From VXPQ01 sp965248175 (lineage in GTDB: Bacteria > Bacteroidota > Rhodothermia > Rhodothermales > VXPQ01), in NCBI GenBank assembly GCA_965248175.1, contig OZ252093.1, forward strand, positions 1,550,001 to 1,614,000: a stretch of 64,000 nt of DNA. The letters are read 5' to 3'. The stretch's first letter is position 1. Each line of letters opens with the position of its first letter. Shown piece by piece: positions 1-9,338 of this stretch. The translations under genes were made by a program, and so were the position numbers. The notes beneath the pieces are model-generated. The model ran no database searches. It saw nothing but the letters and a program-made list of their open reading frames with translations, and was not told the DNA's origin.

Positions 1-2
1 AG

Positions 3-2207
3 GGGCCTGTGCTTGTCGTGGCCGGCCCGGGTTCCGGCAAAACCCGGATGCTCATGCACCGGATTGCGTATTTGCTTGCGACGGAACGCGCCAGACCCTG
101 GCAGATTCTTGCGCTGACGTTCACAAACAAGGCGGCTCGCGAGATGCGCGACCGCATCGATCGCCTTGCGGGCGGCGCCTCTCGAGACCTGTGGATGGGC
201 ACGTTTCATTCGATCTTTGCCCGCCTCATGCGCATGGAAGGGGAGCGGATCGGCTATGCGCGGGATTTCAGTATTTACGACACAGACGATTCGGAGCGGA
301 TTCTGCGTCAGTTGATGGATCGTTTCCGGATTGACGCGAAGCAGCATAGTCCCCGCAGTATCCGGCATATACTGTCCGGTGCGAAAAACCGTATGATGCC
401 CCCCGCCGAGTATGCACGTTCCGCTTTCGGGCCGTTGCAGCAGGTAGCGGCGCAGCTCTACGGCCCCTACGAAGAGGCGCTTCGCACCGCGAACGCCATG
501 GACTTCGACGACTTGCTCCTGAAACCGATCGCTTTGTTTGAACAGTGTCCGGATGTGCTCGAAAAATACCGGGAGCGCTGGACATACCTGCACATCGACG
601 AATACCAGGACACGAACCGTTCCCAGTACATGCTGGCGAAGCTGCTTGCCGGCCGGCACAGGAACCTCTGCGTCGTGGGCGACGACGCCCAGAGCATCTA
701 CGCTTTTCGAGGCGCTGACATCGCCAACATCCTTTCTTTCCGCCGCGATTATCCGGAAGCCGTTACTGTGCGGCTGGAGCAGAATTACCGCTCTACCAGT
801 CGTATCCTCCGACTGGCCGATTCCATCATTGAACACAACCGGGACCGTCTCGAAAAGAAACTGTGGACGGAAAACGCCGAGGGGGATCCCATCGTGCTCA
901 TGGAGGCGCTATCGGAACGGGACGAGGCGCAGAAAATCGAGCGCGCGGTCCGGAGCCTGCAAGCCCGGTTCGGATACGGCTACGAGCATTTTGCAGTGCT
1001 CTACCGGACCAATGCGCAAAGCCGCTCGATCGAGGATGCGCTACGCCGCGGAGGCGTTCCGTACCGCATCATAGGAGGGCTGTCCTTCTACCAGCGAAAG
1101 GAAGTGAAGGACATCCTCGCTTATCTGCGTCTCCTGGTCAATCCCGGAGATCTGGCGAGCCTGCGCCGCATCATCAATTACCCCGTGCGAGGTATCGGGG
1201 ACAGGACGCTCGGACGGCTCGTTGCCTTTGCGGAGGAGTGCCACGGTACGGTCTGGGAGGCGATCGAGCAGGTTGAGTCCATGGGGCTCGGACCGCAGGC
1301 CGGACGCGCCGTTGCCGCGTTCCGGGAGATGATACGCAGGCACATGGAAGAGGTCGAACAGGGGGCGCCGGCAGAGGATATTGCGCGTTCCGTCGTGGAG
1401 GCAACGGGCATGATCAAACACCTTAGCCAGGACCAGACGCCTGAAAATCTCATGCGCTGGGAGAATGTTCAGGAGTTGATCGGCGCTATTGCGGAGTATA
1501 CCGCAGAAGACCCCGGAGAGCGTACGCTCAGTACATTTCTGCAGGAGGCGGCGCTCCGGACGGACCTTGACGAGATGGACAGCGAGTCGCGTGTAACACT
1601 TATGACGCTGCATGCCTCCAAGGGGCTCGAATTTCCCGTGGTGTTCGTTACCGGACTGGAGGAGGGGCTCTTCCCCGTATCCATGGCGCTTGATGAAGTT
1701 ACCGCCGTAGAGGAGGAGCGGCGTCTTTTCTATGTAGGCGTTACGCGTGCTGCGCAGCGGCTGCACTTGTCCTGGGCCCGTACCCGCTTTCGCTTCGGCA
1801 GTTCGTCGCCGAGCGTACGCAGCCGTTTCCTGGACGAGATCGACGGGAGTGTCGTACACACCGAGGCCGGAGAGCCTGTCCGGCAGGACGCGGGGCGCTT
1901 CCTGCCGGATCCCGAAGCGGTTCCCGGCGTCTCCGAAGGTTCGTCATACGACCGGATGGCTCCGCATTATTACCGGCAGAACCTCGCTGCGCCCGCCCGC
2001 AAGGAAAGCGGCCGTACGGTGGTCTACGACCAGGGCGAGGGCGCCATTGTCCCGGGGCGCTACGTGGATCACCCGCAGTTTGGTGAGGGAGAAGTGCTTT
2101 CCGTGGAGGGGCATGGCGAGCGGGCAAGGGCTGTTATTGCCTTTCGGGAAGTGGGCCGGAAAAAGGTCATGTTAAAATTCGCAGGATTGCGCCTCGTAGA
2201 ACATTGA
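3..2207 (+). CDS. pcrA: UvrD/PcrA-type superfamily 1 DNA helicase, 5' partial
   Basis: ATP-dependent 3'-5' DNA helicase of the UvrD/PcrA/Rep family, acting in nucleotide-excision repair and clearing of replication or transcription blocks. The reading frame is already open at base 3 (G-P before the first hydrophobic strand), so the true start lies upstream of the window and only the first few dozen residues are missing. Visible motifs in order: Walker A GPGSGKT directly at the 5' end, DEYQDTN (Walker B/motif II), VVGDDAQSIYAFRGAD (motif III), QNYRS (motif IV), TLHASKGLEFPVVF (motif V) and YVGVTRA (motif VI). The C-terminus (from about base 2050) has the compact HPQFGEGEV...GRKKVMLKFAGL module that in PcrA/UvrD contacts RNA polymerase, which favours PcrA/UvrD over Rep. 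The next gene starts 24 bp downstream on the same strand but is functionally unrelated. Confidence 0.95.
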   Translation, partial: GPVLVVAGPGSGKTRMLMHRIAYLLATERARPWQILALTFTNKAAREMRDRIDRLAGGASRDLWMGTFHSIFARLMRMEGERIGYARDFSIYDTDDSERILRQLMDRFRIDAKQHSPRSIRHILSGAKNRMMPPAEYARSAFGPLQQVAAQLYGPYEEALRTANAMDFDDLLLKPIALFEQCPDVLEKYRERWTYLHIDEYQDTNRSQYMLAKLLAGRHRNLCVVGDDAQSIYAFRGADIANILSFRRDYPEAVTVRLEQNYRSTSRILRLADSIIEHNRDRLEKKLWTENAEGDPIVLMEALSERDEAQKIERAVRSLQARFGYGYEHFAVLYRTNAQSRSIEDALRRGGVPYRIIGGLSFYQRKEVKDILAYLRLLVNPGDLASLRRIINYPVRGIGDRTLGRLVAFAEECHGTVWEAIEQVESMGLGPQAGRAVAAFREMIRRHMEEVEQGAPAEDIARSVVEATGMIKHLSQDQTPENLMRWENVQELIGAIAEYTAEDPGERTLSTFLQEAALRTDLDEMDSESRVTLMTLHASKGLEFPVVFVTGLEEGLFPVSMALDEVTAVEEERRLFYVGVTRAAQRLHLSWARTRFRFGSSSPSVRSRFLDEIDGSVVHTEAGEPVRQDAGRFLPDPEAVPGVSEGSSYDRMAPHYYRQNLAAPARKESGRTVVYDQGEGAIVPGRYVDHPQFGEGEVLSVEGHGERARAVIAFREVGRKKVMLKFAGLRLVEH

Positions 2208-2231
2208 TTCGCTGCATTTGTACGCTTTGTT

Positions 2232-3290
2232 ATGAAGACTTTTCGCGTTTTTCCACATACGCTGTTTCTGCTTCCGGCGCTCGCATGGCTTACCGGGTGT
2301 TTTCCCGAAGACGAGCGCGCCCGCGTGCTGGTGTACTCGCCGCACGGCAAGGAAATGCTTGGAGCCTATGAGGAGTTGTTCGAGGCTCGTCATCCCGGTG
2401 TGGACATCGCATGGATAGACATGGGGGGGCAGGATGCGTACGACCGGATCCGGACCGAACGGCAGAATCCGCAGGCCAGCGTCTGGTGGGGCGGCGCCGG
2501 CATGGCGTTCGACCGGGCGGCCCAGGAGGACCTGCTCGATCCGTATGCGCCATCCTGGGCCGGGGAAGCGCCCGCCCATGCCTCCGGGGCGGGGGACACG
2601 TGGTACGGCACATTTCTGACTCCGGAGGTGGTTACGTACAACACCCGTTCTCTTGCACTGACGGGCGAGGCGCCCCCGCAGGACTGGGATGAACTGCTTG
2701 AAGAACAATGGTACGATCGGGTTATCGTCCGGTATCCACTGGCTTCCAGTACCATGCGGACGATCTTCGGGGCGATGATTCTCCGGCAGCCTACCGTAGA
2801 GGAGGGCTACGCATGGCTGGCCCGTCTGGACCGCAACGTGGAGACCTATGCTGCCGACCCGACGCAGCTTTATCTCAAACTGGCCCGCGAGGAAGGCGAT
2901 GTGACGCTATGGAATATGCCGGATACGTACATCCAGTTGCAGAACGGGTATCCTTTCGGCTATGTGGTGCCCTCTTCCGGGACGCCGGTCCTTACGGACG
3001 GCATTGCGCTCGTCGCTGGTGGCCCCCATCCGGAGCTTGCACGGGCGTTCTATGAGTTCGTAACGTCCGATAGCGCCCTTGTCGATCAGGCGCACCGGTT
3101 CTATCGCATCCCGGTTCGGAATACCATCCCGGATTCGGAACTTCCGGAGTGGATGACCGGAGTGGAAATCAAACCCATGGAGATTGATTGGGAACGTCTC
3201 GCCAGGGAAGGCCCCGAATGGATGCAGTACTGGGACGAAAACATCAAGGGGCGCGGCGCCGCATATCTTGCCGACCGCGGGATGGAGTAG
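2232..3290 (+). CDS. Extracellular solute-binding lipoprotein (iron/thiamine/aminophosphonate class)
   Basis: 352-residue ABC-type periplasmic binding protein. The N-terminus is a type II signal peptide ending in lipobox LTGC, so it should be a lipoprotein facing the periplasm. The body has the type II binding-protein layout: an opening VLVYSPHGKEMLGAYEELFE strand-helix, a middle WWGGAGMAFDRA segment and a late DGIALVAGGPHPELARAFYEF segment typical of the FbpA/AfuA/ThiB/PhnS group. The ligand cannot be read from sequence; Fe(III), thiamine or an organophosphonate are all possible. No permease or ATPase gene is nearby, so it is an orphan that must use a transporter encoded elsewhere or have a sensing role. 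ATG at 2232 is the only start that keeps the whole signal peptide. Confidence 0.8.
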   Translation: MKTFRVFPHTLFLLPALAWLTGCFPEDERARVLVYSPHGKEMLGAYEELFEARHPGVDIAWIDMGGQDAYDRIRTERQNPQASVWWGGAGMAFDRAAQEDLLDPYAPSWAGEAPAHASGAGDTWYGTFLTPEVVTYNTRSLALTGEAPPQDWDELLEEQWYDRVIVRYPLASSTMRTIFGAMILRQPTVEEGYAWLARLDRNVETYAADPTQLYLKLAREEGDVTLWNMPDTYIQLQNGYPFGYVVPSSGTPVLTDGIALVAGGPHPELARAFYEFVTSDSALVDQAHRFYRIPVRNTIPDSELPEWMTGVEIKPMEIDWERLAREGPEWMQYWDENIKGRGAAYLADRGME

Positions 3291-3321
3291 ACGGCCGGTA
3301 AGAGGATTTCCCCGGGACCTG

Positions 3322-4023
3322 TCAGCCGGTAGCGCCCGGTGCGCCGTTTCTTTCCATGCCGAGACATTCCGCCAGTTCTCCGAACGCATCCACCACGATA
3401 TGTGCGCCTGCCTCTTTGAGTTCGCCGGCGCTGAACGATGTGGTCATTCCTGCTACATGACACCCTGCCCGGTGCGCCGACCGCACTCCGTTCACTGAGT
3501 CCTCGATAACAAGGCACATCTCCGGCGCCAGACCGAGACGTTTTGCTGTCTCCAGATAGGGTTCGGGATCGGGTTTGTGGCGGTGTATGTCCTCTGCCGT
3601 GACGATAACCTCGAAAAAACGGTCCAACTCGAACCGGTCGAAGGCGAAGCGCTGGTATCTGCTTGTCGCGGAAGTGGTCAATGCAAGGCGCAGTTGCGCT
3701 TTCGCCTGGCGTATGAAATCCAGTGCGCCCGGAATGAGGCGCATGTCGGGCAGGAGACCCAGGAAGGTTTCTTCTTTCGATACGGTGAGCGTGTCCACAT
3801 CGTGTTCGTCCGATCCGAACTCGGACACGACCCGTTCGAACAGTTTGCGTTCGGGGATGCCCTTGAAAGAAGGATAGGCTTCGGCCGGGACGGGCAGATC
3901 GTGCAGGCCGAAAATGATCCGGTGCGCCCGGTCGTGCATCGGCTCGGAGTCGATGACCACGCCGTCCATATCGAATACGATCGCTGCGAAAGGCGGCGTT
4001 GTGGGCGAAAGGTCCGGGTTCAT
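3322..4023 (-). CDS. HAD-superfamily phosphatase (beta-phosphoglucomutase-like subfamily IA)
   Basis: 233-residue haloacid-dehalogenase-fold hydrolase. Motif I is FDMDGVVIDSE with the nucleophile Asp and the general acid Asp, motif II is the LTTSATS strand, motif III is the Lys in HKPDPEPY, and motif IV is VIEDSVNGVRSA. A helical cap of about 65 residues lies between motifs I and II, as in beta-phosphoglucomutase and phosphoglycolate or 2-deoxyglucose-6-phosphate phosphatases. The full set of catalytic residues is present, so it is likely an active small-molecule phosphatase or sugar-phosphate mutase; the substrate is not predictable. It is convergent with the solute-binding gene (31 bp apart) and 33 bp downstream of the small lipoprotein gene on the same strand. 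Confidence 0.85.
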   Translation of the reverse strand: MNPDLSPTTPPFAAIVFDMDGVVIDSEPMHDRAHRIIFGLHDLPVPAEAYPSFKGIPERKLFERVVSEFGSDEHDVDTLTVSKEETFLGLLPDMRLIPGALDFIRQAKAQLRLALTTSATSRYQRFAFDRFELDRFFEVIVTAEDIHRHKPDPEPYLETAKRLGLAPEMCLVIEDSVNGVRSAHRAGCHVAGMTTSFSAGELKEAGAHIVVDAFGELAECLGMERNGAPGATG

Positions 4024-4056
4024 GCGTCTTCGGTAAGGGGGCGTCAGACCAGATGC

Positions 4057-4341
4057 CTACGACCGTCCGAAGAAATAATACAGCACACAGCCCAGCACCG
4101 GAAAGAAAATAACAACGAGGGCCCAGCCCACTTTGTTGCCGGTGGATTTTGAGCTGCCAATCAATTCGACAAGCGCTATGATGTCGAGGATAACGACGAT
4201 GACCCCGAAACACCCCAGTGATCCGAAATTGCCGGCGCGTTGGAAGAGGTTCGGGCCGCATCCGGCAAGGAAAAGGGTTGCAGCGAGCGCAAGCGGTGCG
4301 GAAGTTGCAAGAGGAACGGGGCGGCGCACTGGTTTATGCAT
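4057..4341 (-). CDS. Small membrane lipoprotein with PLDc_N-like domain
   Basis: 94-residue protein. The N-terminus carries a signal peptide ending in lipobox LAGC. The C-terminal ~55 residues have two hydrophobic segments separated by a short charged turn (KSTGNKVGW) and end in FPVLGCVLYYFFGRS. This is the pattern of the phospholipase-D N-terminal-like (PLDc_N) membrane module found on its own in many small bacterial proteins. No catalytic HKD motif is present, so it is not a phospholipase. Function unknown. It is followed on the same strand by the HAD phosphatase gene and faces the dihydrouridine synthase gene with 228 bp of non-coding DNA between them. Confidence 0.7.
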   Translation of the reverse strand: MHKPVRRPVPLATSAPLALAATLFLAGCGPNLFQRAGNFGSLGCFGVIVVILDIIALVELIGSSKSTGNKVGWALVVIFFPVLGCVLYYFFGRS

Positions 4342-4569
4342 GGCGTCGAGGAGAGAGGGATTTCAAAGGGTTGTTTCGGCAAAAGGCTTTCCGGGCAACA
4401 GGGTTTCATGCAGGGCTTCATGTGGATTCCCGCCTGGATGAAAAGCCGGCCTTACGCTTGTGCTACGGGAACGCATGCGGTCCGGTTACGTTTTTGCGAG
4501 GAAATCTTTGGTCGGTATTCCTGTTCTTCGCCGCCGCGTTTCGCTTCGTTTCCTTATTTCCGCCTGTCC

Positions 4570-5682
4570 ATGCGCATCGGTTCTCTCGAATTCGGCAGGT
4601 ATCCCCTGTTCCTTGCGCCTATGGAGGACGTGAGTGACCCGCCGTTCCGCATCCTGTGCAAGCGGTACGGGGCCGACTTGCTCTACACCGAGTTTATTTC
4701 CAGCGGAGGATTGGTCTACGATGCGAAAGATTCCCTGCAAAAGCTGGACATCTATGAAGAGGAGCGACCGGTGGGCATTCAGTTGTTCGGCGGCGATGTC
4801 GAACAGGTGCGGGAGGCGGTATCCCTCGTTGACCGGGCCAACCCGGACCTGATCGATATCAATTTCGGCTGTCCGGTCCGCAAGGTCGTATGCAAGGACG
4901 GTGGGGCCGGCATTCTGCGCAATCTACCGAAGATGCTGGAGATCACCGAAGCGGTGATCGAGCGCGCCACGCGGCCCGTTACGGTCAAGACGCGCCTTGG
5001 GTGGAATGACGATTCCATCCGGATCATAGAGGTGGCGCGGATGCTGGAGGAAGCGGGCATTGCGGCGCTGGCCGTACACGCCCGGACGCGCAGTCAGATG
5101 TACCGGGGCGATGCCCGCTGGGAATGGCTGCGCCGCATCCGGGAGGAAGGGTTGCAGGACATTCCGCTTATTGGCAACGGAGACGCCACGGACCCGATCA
5201 AAATACGGGACATGTTCGCTGAGACAGGCGTGGATGCCGTGATGATCGGGCGGGGCGCGATCGGCAATCCATGGGTTTTCCGGGAAACGAAGGCCTGGCT
5301 GGAGACGGGCGAGAAGATGGATCCGCCCACATGGGAAGAGCGTCTCGCCGTGGTGGCCGAGCACCTTGTGTTGAAATGTGAATGGCTGGGCGAGAGGAAG
5401 GGAGTGCTTGAGATGCGGCGGCATTACGGAGGATATTTCAAGGGATTCCGTAACGCCGGCATGCTGCGAGCGGCGCTCATGGAGCAGGATACCATGAAGG
5501 GCACGCTCGAAACGCTTCTTAATTTCGAAGAAAGCGCTCCGTATGCCCGAGTGCCTGTTCGATCCCTTGCGTCACGCAGGAAGGTTGCCGTTCGTCCCGT
5601 TCTGCCCCGGATCGTTCGGGGCGTTTCCGTCGAGCCCCTTGCCGGCGCGCCGATTCGCCCGGGCGCGGAATCGCATCAGTAG
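4570..5682 (+). CDS. dusB: tRNA-dihydrouridine synthase (DusB-like)
   Basis: FMN-dependent enzyme that reduces uridines in the D-loop of tRNA. From ATG 4570 (MRIGSLEFGRYPLFLAPMED) the protein is 370 residues, normal for the family; the frame stays open upstream to 4240, but that stretch has no similarity to Dus proteins and I exclude it. Key features: LAPMEDVSD at the start of the TIM barrel, DINFGCPVRKVVCKDGGAG with the catalytic Cys, VKTRLGW, the AVHARTRSQMYRG substrate loop, and the FMN-phosphate-binding IGNGDATD and MIGRGAIGNPW. The last ~40 residues are low-complexity and overlap the opposite-strand DUF445 gene by 111 bp. Confidence 0.92.
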   Translation: MRIGSLEFGRYPLFLAPMEDVSDPPFRILCKRYGADLLYTEFISSGGLVYDAKDSLQKLDIYEEERPVGIQLFGGDVEQVREAVSLVDRANPDLIDINFGCPVRKVVCKDGGAGILRNLPKMLEITEAVIERATRPVTVKTRLGWNDDSIRIIEVARMLEEAGIAALAVHARTRSQMYRGDARWEWLRRIREEGLQDIPLIGNGDATDPIKIRDMFAETGVDAVMIGRGAIGNPWVFRETKAWLETGEKMDPPTWEERLAVVAEHLVLKCEWLGERKGVLEMRRHYGGYFKGFRNAGMLRAALMEQDTMKGTLETLLNFEESAPYARVPVRSLASRRKVAVRPVLPRIVRGVSVEPLAGAPIRPGAESHQ

Positions 5683-6732
5683 CAGACTGTCCAGGGCATA
5701 TATGGACCCGCCTCCGGCCACAAACAAGATCAGGCTCGTGAACGGTTCCCAGATTACCAGGCCGCCAACAGTGCCGAGCACCCCTCCGAGGTATTTGATG
5801 TATCGGAGTTGCTCGTTCGAAGCGTTCCGGATGAGCGCCTCCAGCTTGTCTTCGTCGTACTTTTGCATGTTCGACACGACCATGCCGTAGATGTCGAGCC
5901 GTTCGATAAACCCGAGGACAATGCGTGCAGACCAGTTCTCGATGTCCTCGGAGCGCGCCTCGATTTTGTCCGGAAGGCGGTCGAGCACAGTGTCCAACTC
6001 GTCCAGGATCGCATCCAGCGAGGCAGGAAGGTCCTGAACCGCTTCTTCCAGTCGCCGCCGGAAATCGTCCTGGTTCCAGAAACGCCAGCTGCGCAGCGCA
6101 AGGCCTGCCATGCCTCCGCCGGCCAGGAGCCGGACTTTTTCTTCTATGAAGGTTACGATCCGATCACGCACTTCCGGCGAGGAGAGCGCCTCGTTGACGT
6201 AGCGGGCCACAAATGTCTTCAGTTCGCGACGAAACTCGGGGTCCTCGATGATATTGCGCGTTACGGCGAATGCCATTTCACGGTATTTCTGGAGGAGTCC
6301 CGACGCCTCGATCTTTTCCTTGATGATCTCTTCATTGATGAGCTCGTCGGAGACGGTCTTCGCCAGTCGGTATATCACGCGTTCCCGTTGAGCGGGAATG
6401 AGGCCCTGTCCCAGCAAGGGGCGTCGCTGCCGCGGATGGAACAGCATGGTAATGGCCAGCCAGTTCGTGAGGTACCCGATCAATCCACTCACAGCGATGA
6501 TGCGGAGCAGGTTTTCGAAGTGGTACGTTATGCCGAAGTACGTGCGGTCGCCAATCGGCACATCCCACCAGAAACTGAAGACGAATGCGGCGAGGAGCAA
6601 CGGCGGCACGCTGCGTAGCAGAAGCAGCACAAAGAACAGAACGCGGCCTTGCTCTTTGCGAGGAAGTTCAAGTTCTGTACGGAGCGGCGAGGGGAGGGGC
6701 GGGAGGTGACGTCGGATGTATTGAATCAGCAT
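5572..6732 (-). CDS. DUF445 family membrane protein
   Basis: 386-residue integral membrane protein of the DUF445 family (YjiN/YheB-like), whose molecular role is unknown. An N-terminal cytoplasmic stretch is followed by hydrophobic segments (VLFFVLLLLRSVPPLLLAAF and IIAVSGLIGYLTNWLAITML). The GYLTNWLAITMLFHPR motif, the family hallmark, is intact. A long, mostly helical, charged region follows, then a C-terminal hydrophobic pair (TVGGLVIWEPFTSLILFVAG). The last ~25 residues are polar low-complexity (N/G/P rich) and are encoded in the 111-bp convergent overlap with dusB, which suggests the tail is an extension into the neighbour. Confidence 0.88.
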   Translation of the reverse strand: MLIQYIRRHLPPLPSPLRTELELPRKEQGRVLFFVLLLLRSVPPLLLAAFVFSFWWDVPIGDRTYFGITYHFENLLRIIAVSGLIGYLTNWLAITMLFHPRQRRPLLGQGLIPAQRERVIYRLAKTVSDELINEEIIKEKIEASGLLQKYREMAFAVTRNIIEDPEFRRELKTFVARYVNEALSSPEVRDRIVTFIEEKVRLLAGGGMAGLALRSWRFWNQDDFRRRLEEAVQDLPASLDAILDELDTVLDRLPDKIEARSEDIENWSARIVLGFIERLDIYGMVVSNMQKYDEDKLEALIRNASNEQLRYIKYLGGVLGTVGGLVIWEPFTSLILFVAGGGSIYALDSLLLMRFRARANRRAGKGLDGNAPNDPGQNGTNGNLPA

Positions 6733-6843
6733 CAGATAAACAAGAAAACCCTATAACGATATGGCGCCGGGAAATGAGAAGCGGTCGTGCCGGTACGAGA
6801 GCATGGCGAGGAAAAAGGTTTCCCCCTTTTGGCAAGCCTTCCG

Positions 6844-7785
6844 CTAAAAAACGTCCACAATATCCATGTGTCGCAAGTACTTGCGAGGATTCTCCTGCAG
6901 GTCTTGCAGCAGGGCGTCGAGCGTCCCGAGGGTGGAGCTCATATGTATGTACAAGGTTGGATCGTTCAGCAGCCGGGCTATCGTCCCGTCGCCGTTGTTG
7001 ATCTTGTTCAGAATCTCGTCCAGGTTGCCCGTAGCACTTTCCAGCGTTTCCAGGGAGCCTTCGAGATACACCGTCACCTGGTCGAGACGGTGCAGCGCCT
7101 GGGCCAGCGTGTCCGCACTGGTCCCCGAAAATCTGGAAAGGTCTTCCGAAAAGGCCTCGACATTGCCGATAATCTGTCTTACGGATTCCTGTTCCTCGCG
7201 CAGCGTCTGGGCCAGGGCATCCGTGATTTCACGCAAAGCCCGGAGCGTCGGACGGATATCGGCGCCGGTCTCCCCGATCAGGAGGCCGGTGTCTTCGAGA
7301 AGGACGCTTGCGTTCGCCAGCGCTTCCTCGACATTGTCGGTAAGGCGGACACTTCGTTCCGTCAGCGCTTCGAAGGCATCCGGTTCGCTGATGCCTTCGA
7401 TGTATCCGTCGTCGGATATCGGCGGGTTACCCGAAGGGCCGGGAAAAATGACCACATAATTGCTGCCCAGGGCGGAAATGCCGCCGATTTCGGCATGGGA
7501 GCCCTCCGGGATATGGATACTATCGTCGAGGTGCAACCGGACGATCACCTGATTGTCCGTGTCCAGTTGGACATGCTCCACCGCACCTACGTCGACCCCA
7601 TTGATGCGCACGGGGCTGCCTCCTGAAAGTCCCCCGGCCGATTCGAAATGGGTGTAGAGTACGTACGTGCTGCGGAAAAGCGGCACATCCTGCAGGAAAC
7701 GGACGCCCAGTACGAAAACAACCACCGCAGCGGCGAGGCTCAGACCGACGATCAGTTCTTTGGAGTGCTTCACAGTGATGGGCAT
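6844..7785 (-). CDS. mlaD: MlaD-like MCE-domain lipid transport protein
   Basis: 313-residue periplasmic lipid-binding subunit of an Mla-type ABC system. It has one N-terminal transmembrane helix (about residues 10-30) and one MCE domain (about residues 38-115) with YTHFESAGGLSGGSPVRING and the GSNYVVIFPGPSG strand. A long helical C-terminal region follows, rich in TLAQALHRLDQVTVYLEGSL-type heptads, which should form the coiled-coil needle. It is longer than E. coli MlaD (about 180 residues) and resembles single-MCE proteins with helical tails. It is the third gene of mlaE-mlaF-mlaD, 3 bp after mlaF, and is expected to sit in the inner membrane contacting the MlaE permease. Confidence 0.9.
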   Translation of the reverse strand: MPITVKHSKELIVGLSLAAAVVVFVLGVRFLQDVPLFRSTYVLYTHFESAGGLSGGSPVRINGVDVGAVEHVQLDTDNQVIVRLHLDDSIHIPEGSHAEIGGISALGSNYVVIFPGPSGNPPISDDGYIEGISEPDAFEALTERSVRLTDNVEEALANASVLLEDTGLLIGETGADIRPTLRALREITDALAQTLREEQESVRQIIGNVEAFSEDLSRFSGTSADTLAQALHRLDQVTVYLEGSLETLESATGNLDEILNKINNGDGTIARLLNDPTLYIHMSSTLGTLDALLQDLQENPRKYLRHMDIVDVF

Positions 7786-7788
7786 TCG

Positions 7789-8562
7789 TTAGGGGTGCAG
7801 GGATACTTCCGGTGCGGAAGTCTGTTCGCCGATCACGTATTCGTTGGCTCGAACGAAATCGAGCAGGGATTCGTGATCGCTTTGGTGGAGTTCATGTACG
7901 GTTCCGGTCCAGGCGATCCGGGTCTCATGGATAAAGGCAACCCGGTCTGCAATGGTAAGCACCGAATGCATGTCGTGTGTTATCACGATGCTGGTTACAC
8001 GCAACTGCTCATTCAGCGACAGGATGAGTTCGTCGATATGGTTGGACGTTGCAGGGTCGAGGCCGCTCGTCGGTTCGTCGTATATGATGTACTTGGGTTG
8101 TAGCGCAATGGCCCGTGCCAGCGCTACACGCTTCTGCATGCCCCCGGACAGTTCGGACGGCATTTTTTTACCGATGTTGGATAATTGCACCATTTCGAGG
8201 CACGCTTCGACGCGGCTCCGGATGGCCCCATCGGACTCTCCCGTGAAGGTGCGCAGCGGAAACGCAACGTTCTCGAAGGCGGACATCGAATCAAACAGCG
8301 CCCCGCCCTGAAACAGCACACCGAACTTGCGCCGGATACGCCGCAATTGCCTGTATGACACCTCGTTGATGTTGGCGTCGTCCACAAACACGCGCCCCTC
8401 GTCGGGCGTGAGCAGGCCGATCGCATGTTTGATGAGCACGCTTTTGCCGGAACCCGACCGCCCGATAACAGCCAGCGTTTCGCCCTCGGGAATGTCGAGG
8501 GAGACGTCGCGAAGCACGACCGCATCGTTGAACCGCTTGGTGATATGTTCGAGCCGGATCAT
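7789..8562 (-). CDS. mlaF: MlaF-like ABC transporter ATPase
   Basis: 257-residue ATPase of the phospholipid/MCE transport system. Walker A GRSGSGKS (residues 34-41), Q-loop LFQGGALFDSMS, signature LSGGMQKRVALARA, Walker B YIIYDEPTSGLDP and H-loop VITHDM are all present, so it should be catalytically competent. The start at 8562 (MIRLEHITKRF) is preferred over an upstream ATG at 8628: it matches the family N-terminus and leaves 14 bp after the mlaE stop, while the longer form would run into mlaE. The C-terminal DFVRANEYV tail is typical of MlaF, which uses it in dimer formation. Confidence 0.93.
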   Translation of the reverse strand: MIRLEHITKRFNDAVVLRDVSLDIPEGETLAVIGRSGSGKSVLIKHAIGLLTPDEGRVFVDDANINEVSYRQLRRIRRKFGVLFQGGALFDSMSAFENVAFPLRTFTGESDGAIRSRVEACLEMVQLSNIGKKMPSELSGGMQKRVALARAIALQPKYIIYDEPTSGLDPATSNHIDELILSLNEQLRVTSIVITHDMHSVLTIADRVAFIHETRIAWTGTVHELHQSDHESLLDFVRANEYVIGEQTSAPEVSLHP

Positions 8563-8576
8563 GGCGCAGCAAGCCT

Positions 8577-9338
8577 TTATAGCAGCGTGACGGCGAGGAC
8601 GAGGTCCGCGATAAGAATAAAAACGCAACTCATCACGGCCGCTTGCGTCGTGCTTTTACCGACGCCCTCGGCGCCGCCGGACGTAAAATACCCCATATAA
8701 CAGGATACCGAAGTAATGATAAACCCGAAAACGAATGCCTTGCTCAGGCCAAAGTACGGATCGAATGGGCGAAAGAAATTCTGGGCGCCTTGTACGAATT
8801 CCTGCGTGGTCAGGTAACCGCCGAGGTTGGCTACGGTAATACCGCCTCCGATCCCGATGGCGCAGGCCGCCACGTAGAGCATCGGAAACATGATGATGCC
8901 CGCCAGGATCCGGGGCGCGATCAAATAGCTCGTTGAGTTGAGACCCATGGCTTCGAGGGCGTCGATCTGTTCCGTAACGCGCATGGTCCCCAACTCGGCA
9001 GCAATGCGCGCACCGACGCGCCCCGCCAGAATGAATCCCGTCACTACAGGCCCGAGTTCCAGAATCATGGAGGGCGCCACGACCGATCCGATGACGGTGG
9101 CGGGCAGAAAGACCGAAACGAGTTGGTAGGATACCTGTACCGTGGTAACGGCGCCGGAAAAAGCGGCGGCCAGCGCAACGATCGGGAGCGATTCCACGCC
9201 GATGCGCATCATCTGGCTGAAGGTGTTCTTGCGGTACGTGCGAAAATCGTCCGGCGATACGAACGCATCGAAGATCAGCAGCGAGTACTTCCCCAGAATG
9301 GTGAAAGGACGCAGGAACCAGGTAAGCGAGTACGTCAT
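8577..9338 (-). CDS. mlaE: MlaE-like ABC transporter permease
   Basis: 253-residue integral-membrane permease of the MlaE/Ttg2B family, the first gene of the minus-strand mlaE-mlaF-mlaD operon. It has the family features AFSGAVTTVQVSYQL, the conserved SMILELGPVVTGFILAGRVG followed by ARIAAELGTMRVTEQIDALE and the AMGLNS loop, plus about five hydrophobic segments. With MlaF and MlaD it would move phospholipids between inner and outer membrane. No mlaA, mlaC or mlaB homologue is in the window, which is common in Bacteroidota-type Mla loci. Confidence 0.92.
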   Translation of the reverse strand: MTYSLTWFLRPFTILGKYSLLIFDAFVSPDDFRTYRKNTFSQMMRIGVESLPIVALAAAFSGAVTTVQVSYQLVSVFLPATVIGSVVAPSMILELGPVVTGFILAGRVGARIAAELGTMRVTEQIDALEAMGLNSTSYLIAPRILAGIIMFPMLYVAACAIGIGGGITVANLGGYLTTQEFVQGAQNFFRPFDPYFGLSKAFVFGFIITSVSCYMGYFTSGGAEGVGKSTTQAAVMSCVFILIADLVLAVTLL

